Part shown: piece by piece, positions 50,589 through 60,320 of the stretch
Layout: each line of letters opens with the position of its first letter
How positions within the stretch are numbered: the first letter of the stretch is position 1
Notes under the pieces: model-generated
Database searches by the model: none
The model's input: only the letters and a program-made list of their open reading frames with translations
Told to the model about the DNA's origin: nothing
Source of the DNA: Bartonella grahamii ATCC 700132
Lineage (GTDB): Bacteria > Pseudomonadota > Alphaproteobacteria > Rhizobiales > Rhizobiaceae
Direction: 5' to 3'
NCBI RefSeq assembly: GCF_000518085.1
Contig: NZ_KI912377.1
Location: 18,674-82,673, forward strand
DNA: 64,000 nucleotides
Made by a program: the position numbers and the translations under genes

Positions 50589-51791
50589 TTAGACGAAATT
50601 ATCTGTATGGTCAAATAAACGGTGATATTCACGTAGAGCGTAGTGATCTGTCATGCCTGAAAGGAAGTCAGCAATCAAACGTGCTAACTCTTGATTTTTT
50701 AAGTGCACTGTTTTGCTCTGCCAACTTTCAGGCATTGTATTTGGATTTTCATAATAACAATTGAATAATTTTTGTACAATGCATTTTGCTGCATTGCGAC
50801 GACTAAGAACTTGTTCATGGTAGTAAAGATTTTTAAATAAAAAGTTTTTTAGTTCTTTTTCATAAACGGTCATTGTTGGTGAAAAGGTAACAATAGTTTG
50901 TTTTGCTTGGTGAATATCGTTTATGCTTGTTGGTTTGATGCGTGCTAAATTTTCTTGTGATTGTTTGATAACATCTTCAACCATGGTTGTTATTTGTCTT
51001 CGTACAAGTGTGTAACCGCGACGCGCTTGGTCGAGGTGGGGATGCTCATCTGTTATATCTTTTAATATTGCTGCTGTTAGTGAAACATGTTCAAATTGAT
51101 CGAGTGTTAAAAATTGCGAACGTAGACCATCATCAATATCATGCGCATTGTATGCGATATCATCTGCAATAGCAGCACATTGCGCTTCTAGTCCTGCAAA
51201 ACAATCGAGTGCAAGATCTTGCCCTGCATTGTATTGTAAAATATCGATAGGAACTTCCTTATTCTTCGCGTGAGGACCTAAAAGGGGACCATTATGCTTT
51301 ACAAGTCCTTCGAGGGTTTCCCATGTAAGGTTAAGTCCATCAAAATTTGCATAGCGCTGTTCTAGTTTTGTGACAATGCGTAATGCTTGTGCATTATGAT
51401 CAAAGCCGCCATAATGTACCATGGCTTCATTAAGTGCATCTTCTCCAGCATGGCCAAAGGGCGTGTGTCCAAAGTCGTGAACAAGGGCAATGGCTTCGGC
51501 AAGGTCTTCATCAAGACAAAGGGCACGGGCTAATGTTCTTGCAATTTGAGAGACTTCTATGGAATGGGTTAGGCGAGTACGATAATGATCGCTTTCGTCA
51601 GCAATAAACACTTGCGTTTTATGTTTAAGACGTCGAAATGCATTAGAATGGATAATACGATCTCTATCTCGTTGAAAAGGTGAGCGTGTGGTGCTCATCG
51701 TTTCATGGAATAATCTACCACGGCTTGTTTGCGGATGAGCACTGTACACTGCTCGAGATTGGTAATTAAAGTTGGTATTGCCTATATCCAT
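50589..51791 (-). CDS. dgt: dGTP triphosphohydrolase-like HD protein
   Basis: Metal-dependent HD hydrolase; family members convert dNTPs to deoxynucleosides and tripolyphosphate and so shape the nucleotide pool. 400 residues, the shorter rhizobial type. The HD metal site shows His76 in RLTHSIEVS and His105-Asp106 in [17 protein letters not shown], with the later Asp in [12 protein letters not shown]. The N-terminal [10 protein letters not shown] block is the family signature. It is first in the leftward dgt-argS-SPOR run and divergent from the A-type iron-sulfur carrier gene 108 bases away. Confidence 0.92.
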   Translation of the reverse strand: MDIGNTNFNYQSRAVYSAHPQTSRGRLFHETMSTTRSPFQRDRDRIIHSNAFRRLKHKTQVFIADESDHYRTRLTHSIEVSQIARTLARALCLDEDLAEAIALVHDFGHTPFGHAGEDALNEAMVHYGGFDHNAQALRIVTKLEQRYANFDGLNLTWETLEGLVKHNGPLLGPHAKNKEVPIDILQYNAGQDLALDCFAGLEAQCAAIADDIAYNAHDIDDGLRSQFLTLDQFEHVSLTAAILKDITDEHPHLDQARRGYTLVRRQITTMVEDVIKQSQENLARIKPTSINDIHQAKQTIVTFSPTMTVYEKELKNFLFKNLYYHEQVLSRRNAAKCIVQKLFNCYYENPNTMPESWQSKTVHLKNQELARLIADFLSGMTDHYALREYHRLFDHTDNFV

Positions 51792-51899
51792 TGCAAGTTG
51801 CCCATTATCATCTTAAAATTGAGAGTGGTTTATGACAAATAAACTGCTCTTTGAGTATGGGATACTCTTTCTTGATGGTTTAATGCAAGGATATATAAA

Positions 51900-52223
51900 A
51901 TGAATGTGAAAATTTCAGATGTTGCTGCCAAAAAAATTGCACAGATACTTTTGCGTGAACCCGATAAAATAGCATTGCGTATTTCTGTTGAAGGTGGTGG
52001 GTGTTCTGGTTTTTCTTATAAATATGACTTGGTTTCTGAAATGTGTAAAGATGACCTCGTTCTCAAAAAAGATGGGGCAGTTGTGTTTATTGATTTACTA
52101 TCACTTCCTTTCATGGAAGGAGCTGAGATTGATTTTGTTGATGATCTTATGGGGCAGTCTTTTCAAATCCACAATCCCAATGCTGTTTCATCATGTGGTT
52201 GTGGTGTGAGTTTTTCAATTTAA
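51900..52223 (+). CDS. erpA: A-type iron-sulfur cluster carrier (ErpA/IscA family)
   Basis: A small scaffold or carrier that delivers Fe-S clusters to target proteins. 107 residues, with the three invariant cysteines: Cys35 in EGGGCSGF and Cys99 and Cys101 in SSCGCGVSF. The core IDLLSLPFMEGAEIDFVDDL is typical. ErpA, IscA and SufA cannot be told apart firmly by eye; the erpA symbol rests on the conserved place next to dgt in Rhizobiales. A TGCAAGGATATATAAA leader supplies the ribosome site. Confidence 0.85.
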   Translation: MNVKISDVAAKKIAQILLREPDKIALRISVEGGGCSGFSYKYDLVSEMCKDDLVLKKDGAVVFIDLLSLPFMEGAEIDFVDDLMGQSFQIHNPNAVSSCGCGVSFSI

Positions 52224-52262
52224 AATGATGGCTTTGTGATATTGTTTCTTGAAAAAAATATC

Positions 52263-53252
52263 ATGTTGGTCAACAATGTGAAAATGGGTATTCTTATAAA
52301 AATAGTGCACCGATGTGTATGGTTGTGCGTGGTGCTTACTTTATTGATCTGGAGCCACTGTGCTTTTTCTGAAGAAGGAGAAGGGAAAGATCAGCAGCAG
52401 GGACAATCAAGGAGTTTTATTGTAAAGTCTCAAGAGCAGGAAAAAGAAAATGTAGCATCTCAAACACAACTCATTTTGAATGCTCGATTAACAAATAGTC
52501 ATCCGGATATTGAAAAAGGGCTTGTCTGGCGGGTTTATGCCCCTATTCTAGGGATTGATAATAAATTACCATTAGTGGCAACCTATAAGGGGGGAAGTGC
52601 GCGTTTTGATCTCGAACCAGGAAGTTATCTTGTTCATGTCTCATTTGGTCATATGAGTGCTGTGCGCCATATTCGTTTAAAAAATGGACAGAGTCTTGTA
52701 AAAAACTTTAATCTTGAGGCTGGTGGAGTCATTTTAAATGCAACACTGCTCAATGGTGTAATGAATGAAAAGGAATTACGTTTTACCATTTATGAGGATG
52801 AAAAAGAAAATGATGATACGGGGGTGATTTTATCAAATGTTAAACCCCAATCAGTTGTGCGTTTAAAAGCTGGCCGCTACCATGTTGCTTCCCATTATGG
52901 TTCTATTAATGCGACGGCTCGTTCGGATATTCAAGTGGATGCTGGTAAAATGACAGAAGTTACCCTTGAACATCAGGCTGCTCAGATTGTCTTAAAGCTG
53001 GTACGACAAGAAGGAGGGGAAGCGCTTGCAGATACAAGTTGGTCTCTTGCCAATGATTCTGGTGATATCGTTTATGAAACAGTTGGTGCTTATGTTTCAC
53101 TCGTGTTAGCGGAGGGAGAGTATATTGCAATTGCTAAAAATAAAGATAAAATCTATCAAAAAGTTTTTTCAGTCGTTTCTGGTCATGATGAAGATATAAG
53201 TGTGGTGGCGAATGAGCAAAATATGCAACGAATTGATGAAGATGTGGATTGA
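52263..53252 (+). CDS. Secreted protein of unknown function
   Basis: About 330 residues. A start at 52263 or 52284 is possible; the signal peptide (KIVHRCVWLCVVLTLLIWS, cleavage near AFSEE) is present in both. The mature protein is beta-rich with two or three repeated sandwich-like units: WRVYAPILGIDNKLPLVA, FDLEPGSYLVHVSFGH and VVRLKAGRYHVASHYG. The repeated xLxxGxYxVxxxxG pattern is that of carboxypeptidase-regulatory/CNA-B-like domains. It is probably periplasmic or outer-membrane-associated. It lies close after the erpA-like gene and 46 bases before ccdA, so probably in one transcript. Function unknown. Confidence 0.7.
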   Translation: MLVNNVKMGILIKIVHRCVWLCVVLTLLIWSHCAFSEEGEGKDQQQGQSRSFIVKSQEQEKENVASQTQLILNARLTNSHPDIEKGLVWRVYAPILGIDNKLPLVATYKGGSARFDLEPGSYLVHVSFGHMSAVRHIRLKNGQSLVKNFNLEAGGVILNATLLNGVMNEKELRFTIYEDEKENDDTGVILSNVKPQSVVRLKAGRYHVASHYGSINATARSDIQVDAGKMTEVTLEHQAAQIVLKLVRQEGGEALADTSWSLANDSGDIVYETVGAYVSLVLAEGEYIAIAKNKDKIYQKVFSVVSGHDEDISVVANEQNMQRIDEDVD

Positions 53253-53298
53253 TCGTTGTTCATGGGGGTAAACTATGATGAGAGACGGGGTATGAGTT

Positions 53299-54084
53299 TT
53301 GATTGAAATTTCAACAGTTGGTGTGTTTTTTGCTGGGGCACTCTCTTTTTTGTCGCCCTGTGTTTTGCCATTAGTTCCTCCTTATTTGTGCTATATGGCA
53401 GGTGTTGGTATTGATGATTTTCGTTCAGAAAATCGTGATGAGAAAGTCTTTATACGATGGGCTTTATTGTCTTCTGTTATTGCTTTTGTTCTCGGGTTTA
53501 CGACTGTTTTTGTTGCTTTAGGTGCTAGTGCTAGCACAATTGGGAAATTCATCGGTTATTATCGTGATTGGTTCGCCCTTGCTGCTGGAATTGTCATTAT
53601 TATTTTTGGTTTAAATTTTTTGGGGATTTTCAAGATCGCTTTTTTATTCCGTGAAGCGCGTTTTCAGACCAAAAAAACACCTTCTGGTCCTTTAGGCGCG
53701 TATATTATTGGGTTAGCTTTCGCTTTTGGTTGGACACCGTGTATTGGCCCCATTTTAGGCCCTATTATAACGCTTGCTGGAACAAAAGAAACTGTGGGAG
53801 AGGGAGCTGTTCTATTAGCGGTTTATGCATTAGGTCTTGCTATTCCTTTTATGTTGGCAGCTTTATTTTCGAGCAGTTTTATGCGATTTTTAGGAGCTTT
53901 TCGTATTCATTTAGGAAAAGTTGAAAAAATTATTGGTGTTTTTCTTATTCTTACAGGGATTTTGTTTTTAACAGGCTCTATGCAGGATCTTTCATTTTGG
54001 CTTTTAGAACATTATCCTTCGTTGAGTTATATTGAAGATATTCGTTGGCACGATATTATGAATTTTTTTGGATTTTCTCGTTAG
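53299..54084 (+). CDS. ccdA: Cytochrome c biogenesis protein CcdA
   Basis: A membrane thiol transporter that carries electrons from cytoplasmic thioredoxin to periplasmic targets for cytochrome c maturation. 261 residues with six hydrophobic helices. The redox cysteines are Cys21 in [15 protein letters not shown] and Cys148 in [13 protein letters not shown], the two CP motifs of the family. The start is a TTG at 53299; no ATG fits, because an in-frame stop lies two codons upstream. The next gene, glmU, starts 14 bases after its stop. Confidence 0.93.
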   Translation: MIEISTVGVFFAGALSFLSPCVLPLVPPYLCYMAGVGIDDFRSENRDEKVFIRWALLSSVIAFVLGFTTVFVALGASASTIGKFIGYYRDWFALAAGIVIIIFGLNFLGIFKIAFLFREARFQTKKTPSGPLGAYIIGLAFAFGWTPCIGPILGPIITLAGTKETVGEGAVLLAVYALGLAIPFMLAALFSSSFMRFLGAFRIHLGKVEKIIGVFLILTGILFLTGSMQDLSFWLLEHYPSLSYIEDIRWHDIMNFFGFSR

Positions 54085-54098
54085 TCTTATGTGTTTTT

Positions 54099-55448
54099 AT
54101 GGTTAGAAGTTGTCTTTCTATTGTTCTTGCTGCAGGTGAGGGGACGCGCATGAAATCGTCTCTGCCTAAGGTACTTCATAAAATTGCTGGATTGCCTCTT
54201 ATATGCCATGTTCTAAAACAAATAGAATTGGCAGGCTCTTCACAATTAGCAGTCGTTGTGGGATTTGGTGCTAAGGAGGTTACGCACGTTGTTCAGTCAT
54301 TTGTAAAAGATGCGATGATTTTTGAACAAAAAGAGCGTTTAGGAACAGCTCATGCTGTTTTATCTGCTCGTTTAGCTTTGCAAAAGGAAGTGGATGATAT
54401 TCTCATTGTTTTTGGGGATACGCCTCTCATTCAGCAAGATTCATTGCACCAAATGCGTGCACAGCTTGCTGATGGAGCAGATGTTGTTTTTGCAGGTTTT
54501 CATACCCAAAATCCAACAGGTTATGGGCGTCTTCTCGAGAAAAATGGTCAATTGATCGCAATTTTAGAAGAAAAAGACGCTAGCGATGAAGAAAAAAAGA
54601 TTTCTTTTTGCAACGGTGGAATACTCGCTATGCGTGGAAAATATGCACTTTCTCTTTTAGAGAAGGTTGGTAATAACAATGTGAAAAAAGAATATTATTT
54701 AACAGATATTGCTGCTCTTGCAACACGCGAAGGATTAGATGTGCGTGTTGTTGAAGTTCCTTTTGAAGATATTGTAGGAATTAACAACGGTCTTGAGCTT
54801 TCTGAGGCTGATTCTTTGTGGCAAAAACGTAAAGCGCGCGATTTAATGTTATCGGGTGTTACACTCTTAAAACCAGAGACACTCTATTTTTCTTATGATA
54901 CAGAAATTGAACCAGGGGTGGTGATAGAACCAAATGTTTATTTTGGATTAAGCGTGAAAGTACAATCTGGTGCTGTTATTCATGCATTTAGTTATCTCGA
55001 GGGTGCTGTGGTTGGTAAGGATGCACAGATTGGTCCCTATGCACGTTTGCGTCCTGGAACAGAGTTGGCGAAGTCCGTAAAGATTGGAAATTTTTGTGAA
55101 GTCAAACAAGCTAAGGTAGGAGAATCTTCTAAAATCAATCATTTAAGTTATATTGGTGATGCCGAAATTGGTGCACATACCAATATTGGAGCCGGTACGA
55201 TTACTTGCAATTATGATGGATTTAACAAATATAAAACCATGATTGGTGATTATGCTTTTGTTGGGTCTAATACGGCACTTGTTTCCCCATTAGTAATAGG
55301 GGATGGCTCTTATGTTGCTTCAGGAAGTGTTATTACTGAAAATATTCCTATGAACAGTATGGCTTTTGGGCGTGCACGACAGGTTATAAAAGAGGGCTAT
55401 GCGACAAAATTTCGAGAGCGCTTGTTAGAAAACAAACAGAAAAAATGA
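54099..55448 (+). CDS. glmU: Bifunctional N-acetylglucosamine-1-phosphate uridyltransferase / glucosamine-1-phosphate acetyltransferase
   Basis: Makes UDP-GlcNAc for peptidoglycan and lipid A. 449 residues from the ATG at 54099; the upstream open frame to 54045 overlaps ccdA and is excluded. The N-terminal uridyltransferase has [19 protein letters not shown] (nucleotide-binding loop) and FGDTPLI. The C-terminal left-handed beta-helix acetyltransferase shows hexapeptide repeats ([35 protein letters not shown]) and [13 protein letters not shown]. It belongs with glmS, the next gene, which supplies glucosamine-6-phosphate. Confidence 0.96.
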   Translation: MVRSCLSIVLAAGEGTRMKSSLPKVLHKIAGLPLICHVLKQIELAGSSQLAVVVGFGAKEVTHVVQSFVKDAMIFEQKERLGTAHAVLSARLALQKEVDDILIVFGDTPLIQQDSLHQMRAQLADGADVVFAGFHTQNPTGYGRLLEKNGQLIAILEEKDASDEEKKISFCNGGILAMRGKYALSLLEKVGNNNVKKEYYLTDIAALATREGLDVRVVEVPFEDIVGINNGLELSEADSLWQKRKARDLMLSGVTLLKPETLYFSYDTEIEPGVVIEPNVYFGLSVKVQSGAVIHAFSYLEGAVVGKDAQIGPYARLRPGTELAKSVKIGNFCEVKQAKVGESSKINHLSYIGDAEIGAHTNIGAGTITCNYDGFNKYKTMIGDYAFVGSNTALVSPLVIGDGSYVASGSVITENIPMNSMAFGRARQVIKEGYATKFRERLLENKQKK

Positions 55449-55620
55449 TTATTTTCAGTCTATTCCTTTGTTTCGTGTTAATCTAACGATGGATAGGATG
55501 TTTATTCTTAAAGATTGCCGTACTCCATGTTTGAATTATTTTATTATTTATAGTTTTAAATAAAGGCTGTTGGATTGTTTTATAAGATTTAAATCTTAAG
55601 ATGTGGGTTGGAGTTTTTTA

Positions 55621-57444
55621 ATGTGTGGAATTATTGGAATTCTTGGAAAGAGGGGTGTTCCGTCCTCTTTGGTTGAGGGGTTAAAACGTCTTGAATATAG
55701 AGGGTATGATTCATCTGGGGTGGCAACAGTCCATAATGGGCATCTTTATCGTGTACGTGCTGAGGGGAAGCTTGTTCATTTAGAAGAAAAATTAAAAAAA
55801 ACACCTCTGGAGGGAAGTTTAGGGATTGGTCATACCCGTTGGGCTACGCATGGAATTGCTGTTGAACGCAATGCGCATCCCCATGTGACTGAAAAGCTTG
55901 CGATTGTTCATAATGGTATTATTGAAAATTTTGTAGAATTGCAAAAGGAACTCATAGAAGATGGTTATATCTTTGAAACAGAGACGGATACGGAAGTTAT
56001 TGCACATTTAATAACGCGTGCATTAAAAGAAGGTCTTTCTCCGCAAGAAGCTGTACGTACCAGCTGGAAAAGGCTGCAGGGGGCTTTTGCTATTGTTCTT
56101 ATTTTCGAAGGTGAAGATAACCTTATGATTGCGGCTCGTTCTGGTCCACCTCTGGCAATTGGTTATGGAAAAGATGAATTTTTTGTGGGGTCAGATGCGA
56201 TTGCTTTGGCACCATTCGTTGATCATATTAGCTATATGGAAGATGGGGATTGGGCTGTTCTCACACGGGAAGGCGTTACAATTTATGATGTATATAATCA
56301 ACCGGTAAAACGTCCTGTGACAACATTACTTGAAGAGGCTTTATTGATTTCTAAGGGTAATCATCGTCATTTTATGCACAAGGAAATGTTTGAACAACCT
56401 GAAGTGATTTCTCATAATTTGGCGCATTATCTTGATCTTGGAAATTATGCCGTTCGACCCTTTGAGAATTTGATTGATTGGAAAAATATTCATCGTCTCC
56501 TTTTTGCGAGTTGTGGAACGGCTTATTATTCAACCTTAGTTGCGCGTTATTGGTTTGAGAAATTTGCCGCTTTAAGTGTTGATAATGATGTTGCTTCGGA
56601 GTTTCGTTATCGTGAACCTCCTATAACGTCTGATGTGTTGTCGCTGTTTGTTTCTCAATCTGGTGAGACAGCTGATACATTGGCTTCTTTGCGTTATTGT
56701 CGTGAGCGGGGTGTAAAAACAGCAACAATTGTGAATGTAGAGCAATCAACAATGGCAAGGGAGGCTGATTTTATTCTCCCAACACTTGCCGGACCGGAAA
56801 TTGGTGTTGCGTCAACAAAAGCTTTTACCTGTCAATTGGCAACGCTTGCTTCACTAGCACTTAGTGCTGCTAAACAACGTGGCTATCTCTCGGTTCAAAT
56901 GGAACAGCAATTGGTTCAACAATTGGCAGAAGTTCCACGTATTTTAAATGAGGTCTTAAAATTAGAGAGCAAAATTGAATGTATTTGTCGTGATTTAGTG
57001 AATGCAAAAAGTGTTCTTTATCTGGGACGTGGGACTTCTTATCCGATTGCTTTGGAGGGAGCCCTTAAACTGAAAGAGCTTTCTTATATTCATGCTGAAG
57101 GTTATGCGGCGGGTGAGTTGAAGCATGGACCAATTGCTTTGGTGGATGAGACAATACCTGTTATTGTTGTTGCACCTTATGATCGGTGGTTTGAAAAAAC
57201 TTTTTCTAATATGCAAGAAGTGGTAGCGCGTAATGGTCGTATTATTTTAATAACCGATAAAAAAGGAGCAGAAGTAGCTTGTCTTAAGACTTTATCAACG
57301 ATCACTTTGCCAGAAGTTCCAGAATTTATTTCTCCTATTATTTATGCACTCCCTGTTCAGTTAATCGCCTATCATACGGCTGTTTTATTAGGAACAGATG
57401 TCGATCAACCCCGTAATTTAGCAAAATCAGTCACGGTTGAATAA
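55621..57444 (+). CDS. glmS: Glutamine-fructose-6-phosphate aminotransferase (isomerising)
   Basis: First step of amino-sugar synthesis: fructose-6-phosphate plus glutamine gives glucosamine-6-phosphate. 607 residues from the ATG at 55621, chosen so that the processed N-terminal Cys2 of MCGIIGILG is the glutaminase nucleophile. The N-terminal Ntn hydrolase domain (2-220) has GHTRWATHG. The C-terminal isomerase has two SIS domains, with SQSGETADTLASLR and LGRGTSYPIALEGALKLKE, and ends NLAKSVTVE. It follows glmU by 172 bases. No glmS ribozyme is expected in this group and none is seen. Confidence 0.97.
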   Translation: MCGIIGILGKRGVPSSLVEGLKRLEYRGYDSSGVATVHNGHLYRVRAEGKLVHLEEKLKKTPLEGSLGIGHTRWATHGIAVERNAHPHVTEKLAIVHNGIIENFVELQKELIEDGYIFETETDTEVIAHLITRALKEGLSPQEAVRTSWKRLQGAFAIVLIFEGEDNLMIAARSGPPLAIGYGKDEFFVGSDAIALAPFVDHISYMEDGDWAVLTREGVTIYDVYNQPVKRPVTTLLEEALLISKGNHRHFMHKEMFEQPEVISHNLAHYLDLGNYAVRPFENLIDWKNIHRLLFASCGTAYYSTLVARYWFEKFAALSVDNDVASEFRYREPPITSDVLSLFVSQSGETADTLASLRYCRERGVKTATIVNVEQSTMAREADFILPTLAGPEIGVASTKAFTCQLATLASLALSAAKQRGYLSVQMEQQLVQQLAEVPRILNEVLKLESKIECICRDLVNAKSVLYLGRGTSYPIALEGALKLKELSYIHAEGYAAGELKHGPIALVDETIPVIVVAPYDRWFEKTFSNMQEVVARNGRIILITDKKGAEVACLKTLSTITLPEVPEFISPIIYALPVQLIAYHTAVLLGTDVDQPRNLAKSVTVE

Positions 57445-57837
57445 AAGTATATTTCTGAATCTTTGGGAGAATAATCAAGTGTAAGAAATTGATTTATAAT
57501 GATAGCTTATTTTTTCCACTTTTCTCTGTTGAACGAGAATATCGGAGACGGGATTTTTCTTTCTAAATTCTTTACGATAAAATAAAAAATATTTTCTGAC
57601 CTGTCAAAAAATAGATCAGCTATGTGAATATAATGATAGAAAAAGGCGCAATATTTCTTCTACTGTTTTAATGCAAGAATAATTTAGATTGAAAGAAAAG
57701 ATGCTGTTGTTGGGTTGTTACTCTTTCATGAAGCATAAAGATGGTAAGAGATTGCATAGATCGTTTATGGGTTATTCTAAGAGAGAAAACCGTATTTGAA
57801 CAGAGAGGTATTTTAATTTTTTATTAGAGGGGCTTTG
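57445..57837. other. Intergenic stretch between convergent glmS and recG
   Basis: About 390 bases, no gene. A short frame at about 57725-57790 (FMKHKDGKRLHRS) faintly resembles the start of the integrase relics (HKRKDGG) but is too short to call. Confidence 0.4.
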
Positions 57838-59946
57838 TTATCCTGCTCGCAAGAGGCGTGTAGCATCATCGTGTCCGAAAAGATAAAGCAGCAACTGTAA
57901 AGCTTGTCCTTGCTGAGAAGAAAGATGAGGATCGCGTTGTAAAAATAAACGAGCATCTTTTCTTGCCATTGACAAAAGATCGCTATGAACTGCAAGGTTT
58001 GCTATATGAAATTCAGGGACTCCGGATTGTTTGGTACCTAAAAGCTCTCCTTCGCCTCGCAGGCGCCAATCTTCTTCAGCAATTTCAAAACCATCTTCTG
58101 TATTGCGGATAATATTAAGGCGTGTTGCTGCTGTTTTTGTCAGTGGATCTTTATAGAGCAAAATGCAGGAAGATTTTTTATTGCCTCGTCCTACACGTCC
58201 ACGTAATTGGTGCAATTGTGAAAGGCCAAAATGTTCCGCGTGTTCGATGATAATGATCGAAGCATCTGGAATATCTACTCCCACTTCAATGACGGTGGTT
58301 GCAACTAAAATACGTGTATTTCCACATTTAAAAGATGCCATAGCGGCTTCTTTTTTTTCTGTAGACATTTTTCCATGGATCATACCAACGTGTGCACCAA
58401 AGCGTTCATGGAGAAATGCAAAGCGGTTTTCAATTGAAGTGAGATCAAGAGCTGTCGATTCCTCCACTAAAGGACAAATCCAATAGAGCTTTTCTCCTTT
58501 TTCTAATGCAATTGCGATTCGCTCTATAAGCTCATGAAGACGTTTCAAAGAAAGCATTGCTGTTGTAATGGGTTGTCGTCCCATTGGTTTTTCTGTAATT
58601 TTAGATACATCCATATCACCAAAAGCTGTTAAGACAAGTGTGCGCGGAATGGGCGTGGCGGTCATAACCAGCATATCAGGTTTATTGCCTTTTTCTGTAA
58701 GAGCGATACGTTGATGGACACCAAAACGGTGTTGTTCATCGATAATGGTTAAGGCAAGATTGTTATAAGTAATGCTGTTTTGTATGAGAGCATGGGTTCC
58801 GATGATAATAGAAACTTGACCTGATTGAATATCATTCAAGATATTTATTCGCAATTTCCCTTTTTCTCGTCCTGTTAAAAGAGTTGTTTGTAATCCGACT
58901 TTTTCGGCAAGAGGAGCAATGGTGGAAAAATGTTGCCTGGCAAGCACTTCGGTTGGTGCCATTAAAGCTGATTGTCCTGAATTTTCAGCAATTTGTGCCA
59001 TTGCCATCAATGCAACAACAGTTTTTCCTGCGCCTACATCACCTTGAAGCAGTCTTAGCATCGGTTCTGGCGAAGCAAGATCATTCGCGATATCTTCTAC
59101 TGCTTTTTTTTGTCCGGTTGTGAGTTGAAAGGGGAGGACATTAAGCAATTTTTTAGTATAAATTCCTGTTGATGGTCGAGAAGTGCCAACAAGAGATTTG
59201 GTTTTCAAACGCACCAGTCCTAGCGCCAATTGACAAGCGAGCAATTCATCATAGGCAAGACGTTTGCGTGCTGTACTTTCTAAGGATAGATCGTTGGGAT
59301 CAATGGGCGCATGGATACGGCGTAAAGCAACAGAAAAAGAAGAAAAATTTTGCTGCTTTTTCACATTTTCATCTATCCATTCTGGGAGTAGAGGAATAAA
59401 ATCAAGAGCGTTTTGTATGGCGCGTCTTAGTGTCTTTGCAGTTAGTCCTGCAGTAGAGGGATAGACAGGTTCGATGAGAGGAATCTGATTTGATTGTTCG
59501 CTTGGAGCAATATAGTCGGGATGCGCCATTGAAAATTGCCCATTAAACCATTCAACTTTTCCTGATACAGTGACTTTTTTTCCTTCAGGGAGTTGTTTTT
59601 TTAGCCAAAGAGGCTGAGCGTGAAAAAAGACTAAATTTATTTTTCCTGTTTGATCATGGGCAATAACACGATAGGGGATTTTGTTGTGACCACGGGGCGG
59701 TGGTTGATGTTGATCGATGATAATTTCGAGTGTAACAGTGTCTCCTTCTGTTACACAAGCAATGTTGGGACGCATTCTGCGGTCTATGACGGAATGAGGC
59801 ATTAATTGAAGAAGATCAATAAGAGTTGCTTCGCGTTGTGTAGGATTAACATTTAAGAGTTTGGTCAGTAAACCATAGACTTTAGGTGTAATACCAGAAA
59901 GAGTTCGAATAGAATTAAAAAGAGGGGTAAGAAGACTTGGAGGCAT
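57838..59946 (-). CDS. recG: ATP-dependent DNA helicase RecG
   Basis: Remodels stalled replication forks and branched DNA. 702 residues from the ATG at 59946; a TTG two codons earlier is less likely. Layout: an N-terminal wedge/OB domain (about 60-160, GDTVTLEIIID to KVEWFNGQFSMAHPDY), then two RecA-like helicase lobes with Walker A in LQGDVGAGKTVVALM, a DEQH box in TIIDEQHRFGVHQR, TATPIPRTL, and motif VI in QLHQLRGRVGRG. The C-terminal TRG motif region is intact. It is single, convergent with glmS. Confidence 0.96.
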   Translation of the reverse strand: MPPSLLTPLFNSIRTLSGITPKVYGLLTKLLNVNPTQREATLIDLLQLMPHSVIDRRMRPNIACVTEGDTVTLEIIIDQHQPPPRGHNKIPYRVIAHDQTGKINLVFFHAQPLWLKKQLPEGKKVTVSGKVEWFNGQFSMAHPDYIAPSEQSNQIPLIEPVYPSTAGLTAKTLRRAIQNALDFIPLLPEWIDENVKKQQNFSSFSVALRRIHAPIDPNDLSLESTARKRLAYDELLACQLALGLVRLKTKSLVGTSRPSTGIYTKKLLNVLPFQLTTGQKKAVEDIANDLASPEPMLRLLQGDVGAGKTVVALMAMAQIAENSGQSALMAPTEVLARQHFSTIAPLAEKVGLQTTLLTGREKGKLRINILNDIQSGQVSIIIGTHALIQNSITYNNLALTIIDEQHRFGVHQRIALTEKGNKPDMLVMTATPIPRTLVLTAFGDMDVSKITEKPMGRQPITTAMLSLKRLHELIERIAIALEKGEKLYWICPLVEESTALDLTSIENRFAFLHERFGAHVGMIHGKMSTEKKEAAMASFKCGNTRILVATTVIEVGVDIPDASIIIIEHAEHFGLSQLHQLRGRVGRGNKKSSCILLYKDPLTKTAATRLNIIRNTEDGFEIAEEDWRLRGEGELLGTKQSGVPEFHIANLAVHSDLLSMARKDARLFLQRDPHLSSQQGQALQLLLYLFGHDDATRLLRAG

Positions 59947-60320
59947 GAGCAAATTTAACCTGCTCTTTTTGTTTTTTCTAGACCTTTAGAAGAGCTTTTT
60001 GGGGATAAAGTTATAAAGAGGAGGTTGCTTTACTTACACATTGAATTTTAGGAAGAAAATTAATATTTAAAGATAAATACAATAAAAGGGAGCTAAAATT
60101 AAAGTGCTTAGATGAGCTATATTATTTTTCTTTTTATTTTAGCTGTTTATTTGCTGTGAATAGAAGCATTTTCTTGATATAATTCTCTTATAAATATTAA
60201 TAAAATTGGGATATTTCTCCTATGTAGGATGATGAATTTATAGCTTTAAAGTTATGATAAACAGAGGTTTTTTTCTTTTATAAGGGGTGCTATTTGGCAT
60301 TTATTTTGTAGTGGGAAATT
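59947..60320. other. Intergenic stretch between recG and dnaE
   Basis: A divergent promoter region of about 370 bases. AT-rich; nothing else is seen. Confidence 0.4.

Noticed and set aside
57713..57790. Third integrase fragment (MKHKDGKRLHRS)
   Set aside because: Only a dozen residues resemble HKRKDGG...WIYR; too short to separate from chance.
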